From: Acrocarpospora phusangensis
GTDB lineage: Bacteria > Actinomycetota > Actinomycetes > Streptosporangiales > Streptosporangiaceae
Length of the DNA stretch: 64,000 nucleotides
Direction of reading: 5' to 3'
Assembly: GCF_016862995.1 (NCBI RefSeq)
Contig: NZ_BOOA01000033.1
Location: forward strand, 29,128-93,127
The notes under the pieces are model-generated. The model ran no database searches and was not told where the DNA came from. It saw only the letters and a program-made list of their open reading frames with translations. The position numbers were made by a program, and so were the translations under genes. The stretch's first letter is position 1. Every line of letters starts with the position of its first letter. Shown one piece after another: positions 50,980 to 58,681 of the stretch.

Positions 50980-51456
50980 TCACACTTCCCCGGTCAGCTC
51001 CCGCTTCCGCCGCAGCAACGCGGCCCTTCGCGCGTGCGCCCGTACGAGCAGTGTCAGCGCGACCACCACCAGCAGGCCCCCGACCACCAGCGAGACCCCG
51101 AGCCCGCTGCCCCGCTGACCCGCGATCACGGCCACGGCCGCGCTGGTGGACAGGCAGGCCGCCAGGGCGATCCAGGCGGCGGCCACCCGGTCGCTCGCGA
51201 ACAGCGGCACCCTGCGCGTGACCAGCCAGCCGCCGTACCCGGCCCAGGCCAGGCAGATCACGGTCAGCAGCCCGAACACCAGATGCGTACGCCCCGGCAG
51301 CGGACCCGGCTCGGTCCACCACAGCCCGGTCGTGAACAGGGCCCCGCCGAGCCCCGCCACCAGCGCCACCACGGCGCGCGCCCGCCGGCCCGGCGACAGC
51401 GCCGGCTCCAGCCGCTCGATCATCTCCGCCGCCGACAGTTCCGGTTCCTCGTTCAT
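50980..51456 (-). CDS. Membrane protein partner of ECF sigma factor (putative anti-sigma)
   Basis: 158 residues from ATG 51456, overlapping the sigma stop (ATGA). A short cytoplasmic N-terminus (MNEEPELSAAEMIERLEPAL) precedes four hydrophobic helices (AVVALVAGLGGALFTTGLW, LVFGLLTVICLAWAGYGGW, AAWIALAACLSTSAAVAVIA, GVSLVVGGLLVVVALTLLV) and a basic tail. No zinc-binding HxxxCxxC is present. Its position and coupling make an anti-sigma or signal-sensing role likely; the family is not recognised. Confidence 0.8.
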   Translation of the reverse strand: MNEEPELSAAEMIERLEPALSPGRRARAVVALVAGLGGALFTTGLWWTEPGPLPGRTHLVFGLLTVICLAWAGYGGWLVTRRVPLFASDRVAAAWIALAACLSTSAAVAVIAGQRGSGLGVSLVVGGLLVVVALTLLVRAHARRAALLRRKRELTGEV

Positions 51457-51980
51457 CGCGGATATCCCTCCATGTGCTCTCGTAGCAGGCGACGGGCCCG
51501 GTTGAGCCTGGACTTGACGGTCCCGGCCGGGACCTGGCAGATCTGCGCGCACTCCGCCACGGACAGCTCCTCCAGGTAGAACAGGACGAGCACCTCCCGC
51601 TCCAGGACCGGCAGCCCCGACAGCACGGCGACCAGTTCGGCCCGGTCGGTCATCGCCTCGATCGCGTCCTCGGCGACGGCCACGTCCGGGCCGGGGTCGT
51701 GTGCCTGCTCGGCCGCCCTGGCGTACTCCGCCCGCAGCCGGTCGGTCACCGACCGGCGGGCGATGGTGAACAGCCAGGGCGCGAACCGTCCGGGTTCCCG
51801 CAGCCGGGGCAGGCTCCGGACCACGGCCAGCCAGACCTCCTGGCTCACGTCGTCGGCCCGTTCCGCGTCCAGCATGCGCCGCACGTACGTCCACACCGGC
51901 AGCCGCCAGCGCTCCACCAGTTCGGCCAGCGCGGCCCGCTCACCCAGCTGCGCGCGGACCACCAGCAGCTCATCGGTCAT
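51453..51980 (-). CDS. ECF RNA polymerase sigma factor
   Basis: 175 residues. Region 2: VWTYVRRMLDAERADDVSQE ... FAPWLFTIARRSVTDRLRAE. Region 4: LPVLEREVLVLFYLEELSVA ... VPAGTVKSRLNRARRLL. No C-terminal extension, unlike the other two ECF factors in the window. ATG 51980 has GGGAGGACGAG upstream. Co-transcribed with a membrane protein that probably holds it inactive until a signal is received. Confidence 0.93.
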   Translation of the reverse strand: MTDELLVVRAQLGERAALAELVERWRLPVWTYVRRMLDAERADDVSQEVWLAVVRSLPRLREPGRFAPWLFTIARRSVTDRLRAEYARAAEQAHDPGPDVAVAEDAIEAMTDRAELVAVLSGLPVLEREVLVLFYLEELSVAECAQICQVPAGTVKSRLNRARRLLREHMEGYPR

Positions 51981-52130
51981 CTCGTCCTCCCGTCACCCTG
52001 AACAGTCGGAGGTGAGGGCGGGCGGGTTCACGGGAATACGTCCGCTCAGGGTTCACCGGCGCTTCAACGGGAGGTCTTCCGGCGTCACTAGGTTCATGCT
52101 GCTGATTTTGAGTGGATGAAAGGCACGCCG

Positions 52131-53408
52131 ATGTTCCGTCCCGCCCTCGCCGGCCTGGCCCTGGCCGCCGCGACCCTCGCCATTCCCGGTACGGCGACGG
52201 CCGAGCCCGCCCGGAACCCCGTCGTGGTCAAGGACGTGACCTTCCCGACCATCCCGCTGGCCGAACTCCAGCGTTCGATCAAGGATGACCGTGGCGTGAA
52301 CCTGGGCGGCGTCGGCAGCGGCCTGTTCCCCGCCTCGCGCCGGGGCGACTTCTGGATGGTCACCGACCGCGGCCCGAACGGCCAGCCCACGGTCGGCGGC
52401 GAGAAGCGGCGCACGTTCCCGGTGCCCGAGTTCGCGCCCGCCATCGTCAAGGTGGCCACCCGGTTCGGCGTGGAGATCAAGAAGTACATCCCGATCGTCG
52501 GGCGTTCCGGCAAGCCGGTCACCGGGCTGTCCAACCAGGCCGGGCACGACGAGCTGCCGTACACGTGGGACGGGCTGACCACGCTGCCGTACAACCCGAG
52601 CGGCGTGGACACCGAGGACATCGTGCGGGCCAGGAACGGCGACTTCTGGCTGGTGGACGAGTACAGCCCGTCGCTGCTGCGGGTCTCCGCCAAGGGCATG
52701 GTGATCGCCAGGTACGTCCCGGCCGGACTGAACCTGACCGGCGCCGACTACCCGGTCAAGCCCGTGCTGCCCGCCATCCTCGCCACCCGCCCGCAGAACC
52801 GCGGCTTCGAGGGCCTGGCCATCAACGGCAACACGCTCTACCTGGCCGTGCAGAGCCCGCTGCAGAACCCCTCCAAGGCCGTCGGCGACAAGTCGCGCGT
52901 GGCCCGCATCCTCACCTTCGACCTGCGCCGCGGCCGGGTCACCGGCGAGTACGCGTACCAGTTCGAGGACGTGACCGGCTTCGACCCGAAGGTCAACGGC
53001 GACCAGAGCCAGATGAAGATCTCCGGCCTGGTCCACGTGGGCGGCGACCGCCTGCTGGTGGACGAGCGCACCGACAACGTCGCGAAGATCTACCAGATCA
53101 ACCTGGCCAAGTCGAAGAACCTGCTCGGCGGGCGGTACGACGACGCCGCCACGACCCCGTCGCTGGAGGCCCTCACGGACCTGTCCGCGGTCAAGCCGGC
53201 CCCGAAGACGCTGATCGCCGACCTGTCCGTGGTCGCCCCCACCCTGCCGGGCAAGGTCGAGGGCATCGCCCTGCTCGACCCGCGCACGCTGGTGGTGGCC
53301 AATGACAACGACTTCGGCCTCGGCGAGTTCGGCGCGGACGGCCGCCTGATCGACTCCGGGGTGAAGAGCCGGATCGTCACCATCCGCCTGCCGAAGCCTC
53401 TGCGCTGA
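52131..53408 (+). CDS. Secreted esterase-like protein of the phytase-like family
   Basis: 425 residues from ATG 52131 (GAAAGG upstream; ATG 52116 is in frame with a poorer site). Signal peptide FRPALAGLALAAATLAIPGT ending ATAEPA. The mature domain is a propeller-like PF13449-type fold: GGVGSGLFPASRRGDFWMVT, DRGPNGQP, GVDTEDIVRARNGDFWLVDE, NRGFEGLAINGNTLYLAVQS and LVVANDNDFGLG. Family members hydrolyse phosphoesters or have unknown esterase activity outside the cell. Divergent from the ECF sigma unit; its 3' end overlaps the convergent XRE gene by 32 bp. Confidence 0.88.
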   Translation: MFRPALAGLALAAATLAIPGTATAEPARNPVVVKDVTFPTIPLAELQRSIKDDRGVNLGGVGSGLFPASRRGDFWMVTDRGPNGQPTVGGEKRRTFPVPEFAPAIVKVATRFGVEIKKYIPIVGRSGKPVTGLSNQAGHDELPYTWDGLTTLPYNPSGVDTEDIVRARNGDFWLVDEYSPSLLRVSAKGMVIARYVPAGLNLTGADYPVKPVLPAILATRPQNRGFEGLAINGNTLYLAVQSPLQNPSKAVGDKSRVARILTFDLRRGRVTGEYAYQFEDVTGFDPKVNGDQSQMKISGLVHVGGDRLLVDERTDNVAKIYQINLAKSKNLLGGRYDDAATTPSLEALTDLSAVKPAPKTLIADLSVVAPTLPGKVEGIALLDPRTLVVANDNDFGLGEFGADGRLIDSGVKSRIVTIRLPKPLR

Positions 53409-54240
53409 GGCCGCGCACCACACGCAGCGCGCCCGGACGACGCCGTTCGAGGGCGGCGGAGGTCGCTTCGTCGGCCGGCAGGTAGACGATCATCCGCTGC
53501 CCTTCGGCGTCCAGGGTCTCGTACGACAGCCGCAGCTCGCCCACCTCCGGATGGACGAACCGCTCCACCCCGGTACGGCTCGGCAGCGCGGGCACCCCGC
53601 GCATCCGCTCCGCGAAGGGCGCCCCGCCCACGATGGTCAGCTCCTCCACAAGGTGCGCGAAGTGCGGGTCGCCCGGGGATGACTCGGCTCTGAGCAGGGC
53701 GACCTGCTCGTCCGCGACCCGCTCCCAGTCGGGGAACACCACTCGCGCGCGGGCGTCGGTGAACACGAACCTGGCTCGGTTCGGCGGCCCTCCGTCCAGC
53801 AGTCCGGCGGGCCCGGCCAGGCGCTCGTAAGCGGCGGTGTGCGCGAGGGTCTCGCCGAGCCGGTTGACCAGCACGGCCGGCGTGTCCTCCAGCCGGTTCA
53901 GCAGCGCCCGCATGGTGGCCCGCACCTCGCGTTCCGGCGGCAGCATGCCGGGGCAGAGCACGTCCGCGCCGTAGGCGGCTTTGGCCAGGTTGCGGAGCTG
54001 GATCCGCTCGGCCACGGACAGCCGCAGCGCGTCCGCGAGCGCGGCCAGGACCTGCGCCGACGGACGCCGGTCCCGCCCCTGCTCCAGCCGCGTCAGGTAG
54101 TCGACGCTCACCCCGGAGATGGTCGCCAGCTCGGCCCGCCGCAGGCCGGGAGTACGGCGGCGCGGACCGGCGGGCAGCCCCGCCTCGGCCGGCGTGACGG
54201 CCTCCCGCCGGCTGCGCAGAAACGCCCCCAGTTCTCGCAC
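53377..54240 (-). CDS. XRE-family regulator with MmyB-like ligand-binding domain
   Basis: 287 residues starting MRELGAFLRSRREAVTPAEAG. Helix-turn-helix LRRAELATISGVSVDYLTRL plus EQGRDRRPSAQVLAALADAL, followed by the MmyB-like PAS-type domain (TPAVLVNRLGETLAHTAAYE ... VERFVHPEVGELRLSYETL, EGQRMIVYLPADEATSAAL). This group typically represses a divergent SDR, aldo-keto reductase or transporter gene; here the divergent neighbour is an aldo-keto reductase. GTG start 6 nt after TAGACT, so probably leaderless. Confidence 0.93.
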   Translation of the reverse strand: MRELGAFLRSRREAVTPAEAGLPAGPRRRTPGLRRAELATISGVSVDYLTRLEQGRDRRPSAQVLAALADALRLSVAERIQLRNLAKAAYGADVLCPGMLPPEREVRATMRALLNRLEDTPAVLVNRLGETLAHTAAYERLAGPAGLLDGGPPNRARFVFTDARARVVFPDWERVADEQVALLRAESSPGDPHFAHLVEELTIVGGAPFAERMRGVPALPSRTGVERFVHPEVGELRLSYETLDAEGQRMIVYLPADEATSAALERRRPGALRVVRGLSAEASAGGW

Positions 54241-54246
54241 ACGCCG

Positions 54247-54252
54247 AGTCTA
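54247..54252 (-). promoter_or_regulatory. -10 hexamer of a probable leaderless promoter
   Basis: TAGACT, 6 nt (CGGCGT), then GTG 54240 of the XRE regulator. Confidence 0.55.
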
Positions 54253-54343
54253 CGTTCGGCGCCGGCCCCGGATCGTGGCCCTGCCGGGGCCAGTCTCAGC
54301 CCGGCCTCCCTGCCCGCCGCCCGGCCGCGCAGACTTCGGACCC

Positions 54344-55396
54344 ATGAGCCTCCAGATGCGCTACCGCCTGCTCGGCCCGACCGGACTCCGCGTCTCCGAC
54401 CTGTTCCTCGGCGCCATGACCTTCGCCGATCCGGGCGAGGCGGCCAAGATGCTCGACCTGTACGCCGACGCCGGCGGCAACGTCATCGACACCGCCTCCG
54501 CGTACGGCGACAGCGAGGAGATCCTCGGCGACCTGCTGCGCCAGCGCCGGGACCGTTTCGTGCTGGCCACGAAGTACACGCTGACCCGCGACGCCACCGA
54601 CCCGAACGCGGGCGGCGGCCACCGCAAGAACCTCACCCTCTCGCTGGAGTCCAGCCTGCGGCGGTTGCGTACCGACTACGTGGACCTGTTCTGGGTGCAC
54701 GCGTGGGACGAGCACACGCCGATCGAGGAGACCATGCGGGCCCTGGACGACGCCGTACGCGCCGGAAAGGTGCTCTACGTGGGGGCTTCCAACCTGCCGG
54801 CGTGGCTGGTCTCAAGGGCGAACACGCTGGCCGAATGGCGAGGCTGGACGCCGTTCGCGGGTATTCAGGTGCCGTACAGCCTGCTGAGCAGGGACATCGA
54901 GCGAGAACTGCTGCCGATGGCCGAAGCCTGCGGCCTTTCGGTGGCGACCTACGGAGCGCTGGCGGGCGGGGTGCTCTCGGGCAAGTTCACGGGGCCGCGC
55001 GATGTGCTGACCGGGACCAGGGTCGATCCCGCGTCGCTCACCGAGCGGGACCACCGGGCAGCCCGCGCCGCGCAGGAGGTCGCCGGAGAGCTGGGCGTGA
55101 CCCCGTCGCAGGTCGCGATCGCCTGGACGCGCACCCGTTCCCCGGCCGTGCACCCGATCATCGGCGCCCGCACCGCCGAACAGCTCCGGGACAACCTGGC
55201 CGCCGTCGCGGTCACGCTGCCCCCGGAGGCCATCGCCCGCCTGGACGCGGCGGTCGCGTTCGACCTGGGCTACCCGGCCGCCGACCAGGCCGAACTCCGG
55301 CCGTGGCTGTTCGGCGCGCACGAAGCCGGCCTCGACGGCAGGTGCAGCCGGGCACAAGTGAGAAACAAGACGATCGGGGTCCACTGGGAGGAGTGA
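54344..55396 (+). CDS. Aldo/keto reductase
   Basis: 350 residues. The NADP-dependent TIM barrel shows FLGAMTFADPGEAAKMLDLY, the catalytic Asp-Tyr region VIDTASAYGDSEEILGDLL, Lys in LATKYTLTRD, His in VDLFWVHAWDE, GASNLPAWLV, VPYSLLSRDIERELLPMAEA and IIGARTAEQLRDNL. It reduces aldehydes or ketones; similar to the YajO/Tas-like group. The C-terminal ~15 residues (CSRAQVRNKTIGVHW) do not look family-like. Divergent from the XRE regulator, its likely repressor. Confidence 0.92.
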   Translation: MSLQMRYRLLGPTGLRVSDLFLGAMTFADPGEAAKMLDLYADAGGNVIDTASAYGDSEEILGDLLRQRRDRFVLATKYTLTRDATDPNAGGGHRKNLTLSLESSLRRLRTDYVDLFWVHAWDEHTPIEETMRALDDAVRAGKVLYVGASNLPAWLVSRANTLAEWRGWTPFAGIQVPYSLLSRDIERELLPMAEACGLSVATYGALAGGVLSGKFTGPRDVLTGTRVDPASLTERDHRAARAAQEVAGELGVTPSQVAIAWTRTRSPAVHPIIGARTAEQLRDNLAAVAVTLPPEAIARLDAAVAFDLGYPAADQAELRPWLFGAHEAGLDGRCSRAQVRNKTIGVHWEE

Positions 55397-55419
55397 CACC
55401 TTCGAAAGTGGAGAGACCT

Positions 55420-55830
55420 ATGAACAGATCGCTTGTCGGCTGTATGGCCGCCCTCGTGCTCGTCTATCTGGCCGGGGCGGCCATCGCAGTCGACCACGGA
55501 CTCAGCGAGACCTTCCTGGACGCCGTCGGCCCGAACGGCCGGCTGTCCGCGCCCATCCCGATGATCGTCCTTCAGGTCGTCGCCGTGGGGCTGGCCGTCA
55601 GCTCCCGCCGGGGCGTGGCCCTGACCGGTTCGGCCGTGGTGACGCTGGCCTGCGCGGTCGCGGTCATCTCCGGCTTCTTCGACGGCGGCTACGCCGACAC
55701 CCGCCTGACGGCCTTCGAGCGCGTCTACCAGTTCACCGTGATCGGCGGAATCGTCGCCCTGGGCGCGCTCGGCTTGATCACCTTCGTCCACCGCCTGCGG
55801 GCCGGCCGCGACGCCGCCCTCACCGTGTGA
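55420..55830 (+). CDS. Small integral membrane protein of unknown function
   Basis: 136 residues; ATG 55420 with GGAGAG upstream, 23 bp after the reductase stop. Four hydrophobic helices: VGCMAALVLVYLAGAAIAV, PMIVLQVVAVGLAVS, LTGSAVVTLACAVAVISGFF and FTVIGGIVALGALGLITFV. No family motif. Probably co-transcribed with the aldo/keto reductase. The stop codon abuts that of the convergent MFS gene with no spacer. Confidence 0.82.
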   Translation: MNRSLVGCMAALVLVYLAGAAIAVDHGLSETFLDAVGPNGRLSAPIPMIVLQVVAVGLAVSSRRGVALTGSAVVTLACAVAVISGFFDGGYADTRLTAFERVYQFTVIGGIVALGALGLITFVHRLRAGRDAALTV

Positions 55831-57258
55831 TCAGCGCGCCGCGACGAGCAGCTCGGGGGCGTCGGGCGCGTCGGGGGTCCTGCGGGCCCGGACGGCCGGG
55901 ACGAGCAGGGCGAGTCCCACGGTGACCGCCGAGATGACGGTGATCACCGTGAACGCGTTGCTGAACCCCGACTCGTACGGCAGGCCGTCCGCCTGCAGCT
56001 GCCGCGTGATGATCGAACTCACGACGGCCGTGCCGATCGACCCCCCGATGGTGCGGATGTTGGCGTTCATACCGGTGGCGACTCCCGTCTGCGCCGCCGG
56101 CACGTTCTGCACGATCAGACTCGTCATCGACGCGTACGCCAGGCCGAGCCCGAACCCGAAGACCCCGCCGGCCAGCGCGAACTGCCACGGCTCGTCGTGG
56201 AAGAAGGTGAAGGAGGCCCCCGACAGCGCGCTCAGCACCGATCCCGACACCAGCTGGGCCTTGGCGCCGACGCGTGGGGTGATCGGGCCGCTGAGCACGC
56301 CGCCGACGGCCATGGTGACGAGCATGGGCAGCATCAGCAGTCCGGCCGCGGTGATGGTGGCGCCGAAGCCGTACCCGGCGGTCCGCGGGATCTGCATGAA
56401 CTCGGGAAGGAACGCGTAGACGGGGAACATGCCCGCGCCGAACAGCAGGCCGACCAGGTTGGTCGTCCACACGGCCGGCAGTCGCATCAGGCGCATGTCG
56501 ATGAGCGGGTTGCGGGAGCGCAGCTCGACCAGGATCCACAGGCCGAACAGGACCGCAGCGGCGGCGAACAGCCCGAGGGTCAGGGGCGAGGCCCAGCCCC
56601 ACGACGTGGCCTCGCTGAGCGGGACCAGCAGCGCGAGCAGCCAGCCCGACAGCAGCACGGCGGCCAGCCAGTCGATCCGGCCGGGGGTGCGCACCGGGGA
56701 CTCCGGGACGTACCGGCGGGCGAGGAGGGCGACCACCGCGACGATGACCACCGGGATGCCGAACAGCCAGCGCCAGTTGAGCAGCTGCACGATCGGCCCG
56801 GCCAGGACGATGCCCACGCCGCCACCGACCGCGATGACCGCGGACAGGCCGCCGATCATCGAGGGCACGCGCTCGGCCGGGAACTCGTCGCGGACGATGC
56901 CGAACGCCATGGGGAAGACGGCCGCGCCGAGACCCTGGATCACCCGGCCGGCGATCAGCACGCCGATGGTGGGGGCCAGCGCGGAGACCAGGCAGCCGAC
57001 CGCGATCGCGGTCAGCGCGATGAGCAGCGTGCGCTCCTTGCCGATCATGTCGCCGATCCGGCCCATCAACGGGGTCGCGACCGAGGCCGCCAGCAACCAG
57101 GCGGTGAGCACCCAGGTCACGGTGTTCTGGGTGGTGTTCAGGTCGTGCTGAATGGTGATCAGAACCGGGCTCACCAGGGACTGCAGGATGGAGAAGGAGG
57201 CCACGGCGGCCGACAGGACCGCGAAGGTCAGCCGCGTGGAGGTAGAGCTACGTGCCAT
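55831..57258 (-). CDS. MFS multidrug transporter, DHA2 (14-TMS) family
   Basis: 475 residues from ATG 57258 (GAAGGA upstream). Motif A region GRIGDMIGKERTLLIALTAI, helix-4 VLIAGRVIQGLGAAVFPMAF, motif C-like GGGVGIVLAGPIVQLLNWRW, and about fourteen transmembrane helices. Proton-driven export of drugs or metabolites. Divergent from a TetR repressor, with paired operator palindromes in between, so it is almost certainly drug-inducible through that repressor. Confidence 0.93.
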   Translation of the reverse strand: MARSSTSTRLTFAVLSAAVASFSILQSLVSPVLITIQHDLNTTQNTVTWVLTAWLLAASVATPLMGRIGDMIGKERTLLIALTAIAVGCLVSALAPTIGVLIAGRVIQGLGAAVFPMAFGIVRDEFPAERVPSMIGGLSAVIAVGGGVGIVLAGPIVQLLNWRWLFGIPVVIVAVVALLARRYVPESPVRTPGRIDWLAAVLLSGWLLALLVPLSEATSWGWASPLTLGLFAAAAVLFGLWILVELRSRNPLIDMRLMRLPAVWTTNLVGLLFGAGMFPVYAFLPEFMQIPRTAGYGFGATITAAGLLMLPMLVTMAVGGVLSGPITPRVGAKAQLVSGSVLSALSGASFTFFHDEPWQFALAGGVFGFGLGLAYASMTSLIVQNVPAAQTGVATGMNANIRTIGGSIGTAVVSSIITRQLQADGLPYESGFSNAFTVITVISAVTVGLALLVPAVRARRTPDAPDAPELLVAAR

Positions 57259-57349
57259 GAGAGTCCTTCGACGCCGGGATCGAGGAGGGATCCGGCCGGT
57301 GACCGATGCCTGCCACGGGCATCGTTGAGGGAATACGCCTGCTAAAGTC

Positions 57350-57383
57350 GAGGCGTACCTCCACAATAGCGGAGGCATACCTC
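57350..57383. promoter_or_regulatory. Tandem TetR operators between MFS and TetR genes
   Basis: Two palindromes, GAGGCGTACCTC (57350-57361) and GAGGCATACCTC (57372-57383), lie 22 bp apart, two helical turns, so a pair of dimers could bind the same face. A degenerate third unit (GAGGGAATACGCCT, from 57327) continues the phase. This region holds the promoters for both divergent genes. Confidence 0.75.
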
Positions 57384-57418
57384 CGCTTCAACCCGCGGTC
57401 CAGGTCAGGAGGATTCCG

Positions 57419-57991
57419 GTGACAACAGAACCGCGTACAGGCCCCACCGTCGCGGTGCGCCGCCCGCACCGGATCGACGCGCGGCGCAACTTCGACGCCC
57501 TGCTCGCCGCCGCGCGCGAGGCGTTCGCCGAGAAGGGCGCCGACGCCTCGCTGGAGGACATCGCCCGCCGCGCCGGCGTCGGGATCGGCACGCTCTACCG
57601 CAACTTCCCGACCCGCCAGGACCTGTTCGAGAGCGTCTACGTCGGCGAGGTCGAGGAACTGTGCGAGGCCGCGGCCGACGTCGCGGGGCTGCCGCCGTGG
57701 GAGGCCCTGGTCACCTGGCTCCGCCGCTTCGTCGGGTACGTGGCGACCAAGCGTGCCATCTACGAGGCCCTCAACCGCGAGTCGGACATGTTCCGCGCCT
57801 GCCGTACCGACATCTACGCCGCGGGGGCGCCCCTGCTCGCCCGGGCACAGGAGGCCGGCGAGGTGCGTGAGGACGCCAGCTTCGACGACGTGCTGCGCCT
57901 GGTCAGCGGGATCACCGGGGCCGTCTTCGTGGACGAGGAGCAGCGGGCGCGGGTGCTGGGATTCGCCCTGGACGGCGTCCGCGTGCGCTGA
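57419..57991 (+). CDS. TetR-family repressor
   Basis: 190 residues; GTG start with CAGGAGGATTCC upstream. The N-terminal helix-turn-helix is RRNFDALLAAAREAFAEKG, ASLEDIARRAGVGIGTLYRN and FPTRQDLFESVYVGEVEEL. The C-terminal ligand pocket contains several aromatic and acidic residues (WLRRFVGYVATKRAIYEALN). Divergent from the DHA2 transporter, with two matching palindromes between, so it most likely represses both. Confidence 0.94.
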   Translation: MTTEPRTGPTVAVRRPHRIDARRNFDALLAAAREAFAEKGADASLEDIARRAGVGIGTLYRNFPTRQDLFESVYVGEVEELCEAAADVAGLPPWEALVTWLRRFVGYVATKRAIYEALNRESDMFRACRTDIYAAGAPLLARAQEAGEVREDASFDDVLRLVSGITGAVFVDEEQRARVLGFALDGVRVR

Positions 57992-58115
57992 AACCTTCAC
58001 GCGCCCGACCAGGTGAGCTGCGCGGTGAGCGACCGTACGCCGGACCTTCGTTGACGCGGTCCAAAAGCGATCACACGCTCACAGCAGCCCGCTCACTCTG
58101 ACGGAAAGGCGTGTC

Positions 58116-58544
58116 ATGAGGTCGCTGAAAACCACGATCGCGCGCATGGCGGCGGTCGCCCTCGCAATCCCGCTTTTCGTTTCCGCCGGACCTCCCGCCG
58201 CGACGGCGAACTCCGCGGCGTACGGCTGCGCGGTGACCTACGACACCACCGACTGGACCACCGGCTTCGTGGTCGCCCTGACCGTGAGCAACACCGGGAC
58301 CATCCCGTTCAGCCCGTGGATCCTCCAGTTCGTCTTCTCCGGCAACCAGACCGTCACCGCGGGCTGGAGCGGCGTCTGGACGCAGACCCCGCCCAGCGTG
58401 CAGTTCACGAACCCGACCTGGTTCGCCTCCATCGCCCCCGGCGCGTCCCACGGCCTCGGCTTCACGGCCACCTACACGGGCGTGAACGCCAACCCCACGG
58501 GCGTCACGCTCAACGGCGTCCCGTGCGTGGTGACCTTCCTCTGA
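58116..58544 (+). CDS. Secreted stand-alone CBM2 (cellulose/xylan-binding module)
   Basis: 142 residues. A Tat- or Sec-type signal (RSLKTTIARMAAVALAIPLF ... PAATANS) is followed directly by one CBM2: GCAVTYDTTDWTTGFVVALT, VSNTGTIPFSPWILQFVF, TAGWSGVWTQTPPSVQFTNP, TWFASIAPGASHGLGF and LNGVPCVV. The pair of cysteines at the two ends and the surface tryptophans are intact. There is no catalytic domain and no room for one. It may adhere cells or potentiate polysaccharide breakdown. ATG has GGAAAGG upstream; a strong hairpin follows. Confidence 0.9.
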   Translation: MRSLKTTIARMAAVALAIPLFVSAGPPAATANSAAYGCAVTYDTTDWTTGFVVALTVSNTGTIPFSPWILQFVFSGNQTVTAGWSGVWTQTPPSVQFTNPTWFASIAPGASHGLGFTATYTGVNANPTGVTLNGVPCVVTFL

Positions 58545-58551
58545 GAACGGC

Positions 58552-58575
58552 GGTGACCGGCGCTCGCCGGTCACC
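58552..58575. terminator. Hairpin after the CBM2 gene
   Basis: GGTGACCGGCG and CGCCGGTCACC, an 11-bp perfect stem with a 2-nt loop, starting 8 bp after the stop codon. It also overlaps the stop of a convergent hydrolase remnant. Confidence 0.7.
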
Positions 58576-58619
58576 CGCCCAGGAAGTCCAGCAGCGCCTG
58601 GTTGACCTCCTCCGGGTGC
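58571..58619 (-). pseudogene. 3' remnant of an alpha/beta hydrolase gene
   Basis: The minus strand reads T-HPEEVNQALLDFLGG-stop, ending at 58571. This is the characteristic last helix of many alpha/beta hydrolases. Immediately upstream (58620 onward) the frame loses all hydrolase likeness within a few codons, and the monooxygenase gene ends at 58682, so only the last ~16 codons remain. A small deletion scar is the simplest reading. Confidence 0.5.
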
Positions 58620-58681
58620 GTCCGCAGGTCACAAGGTGATCACGCCTGCAGCAGCACGGAAGATATGCCCCAGAGTTCGCG

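Noticed and set aside
58116..58544. Lytic polysaccharide monooxygenase
   Set aside because: No N-terminal histidine brace after signal cleavage; the sequence is a plain CBM2.
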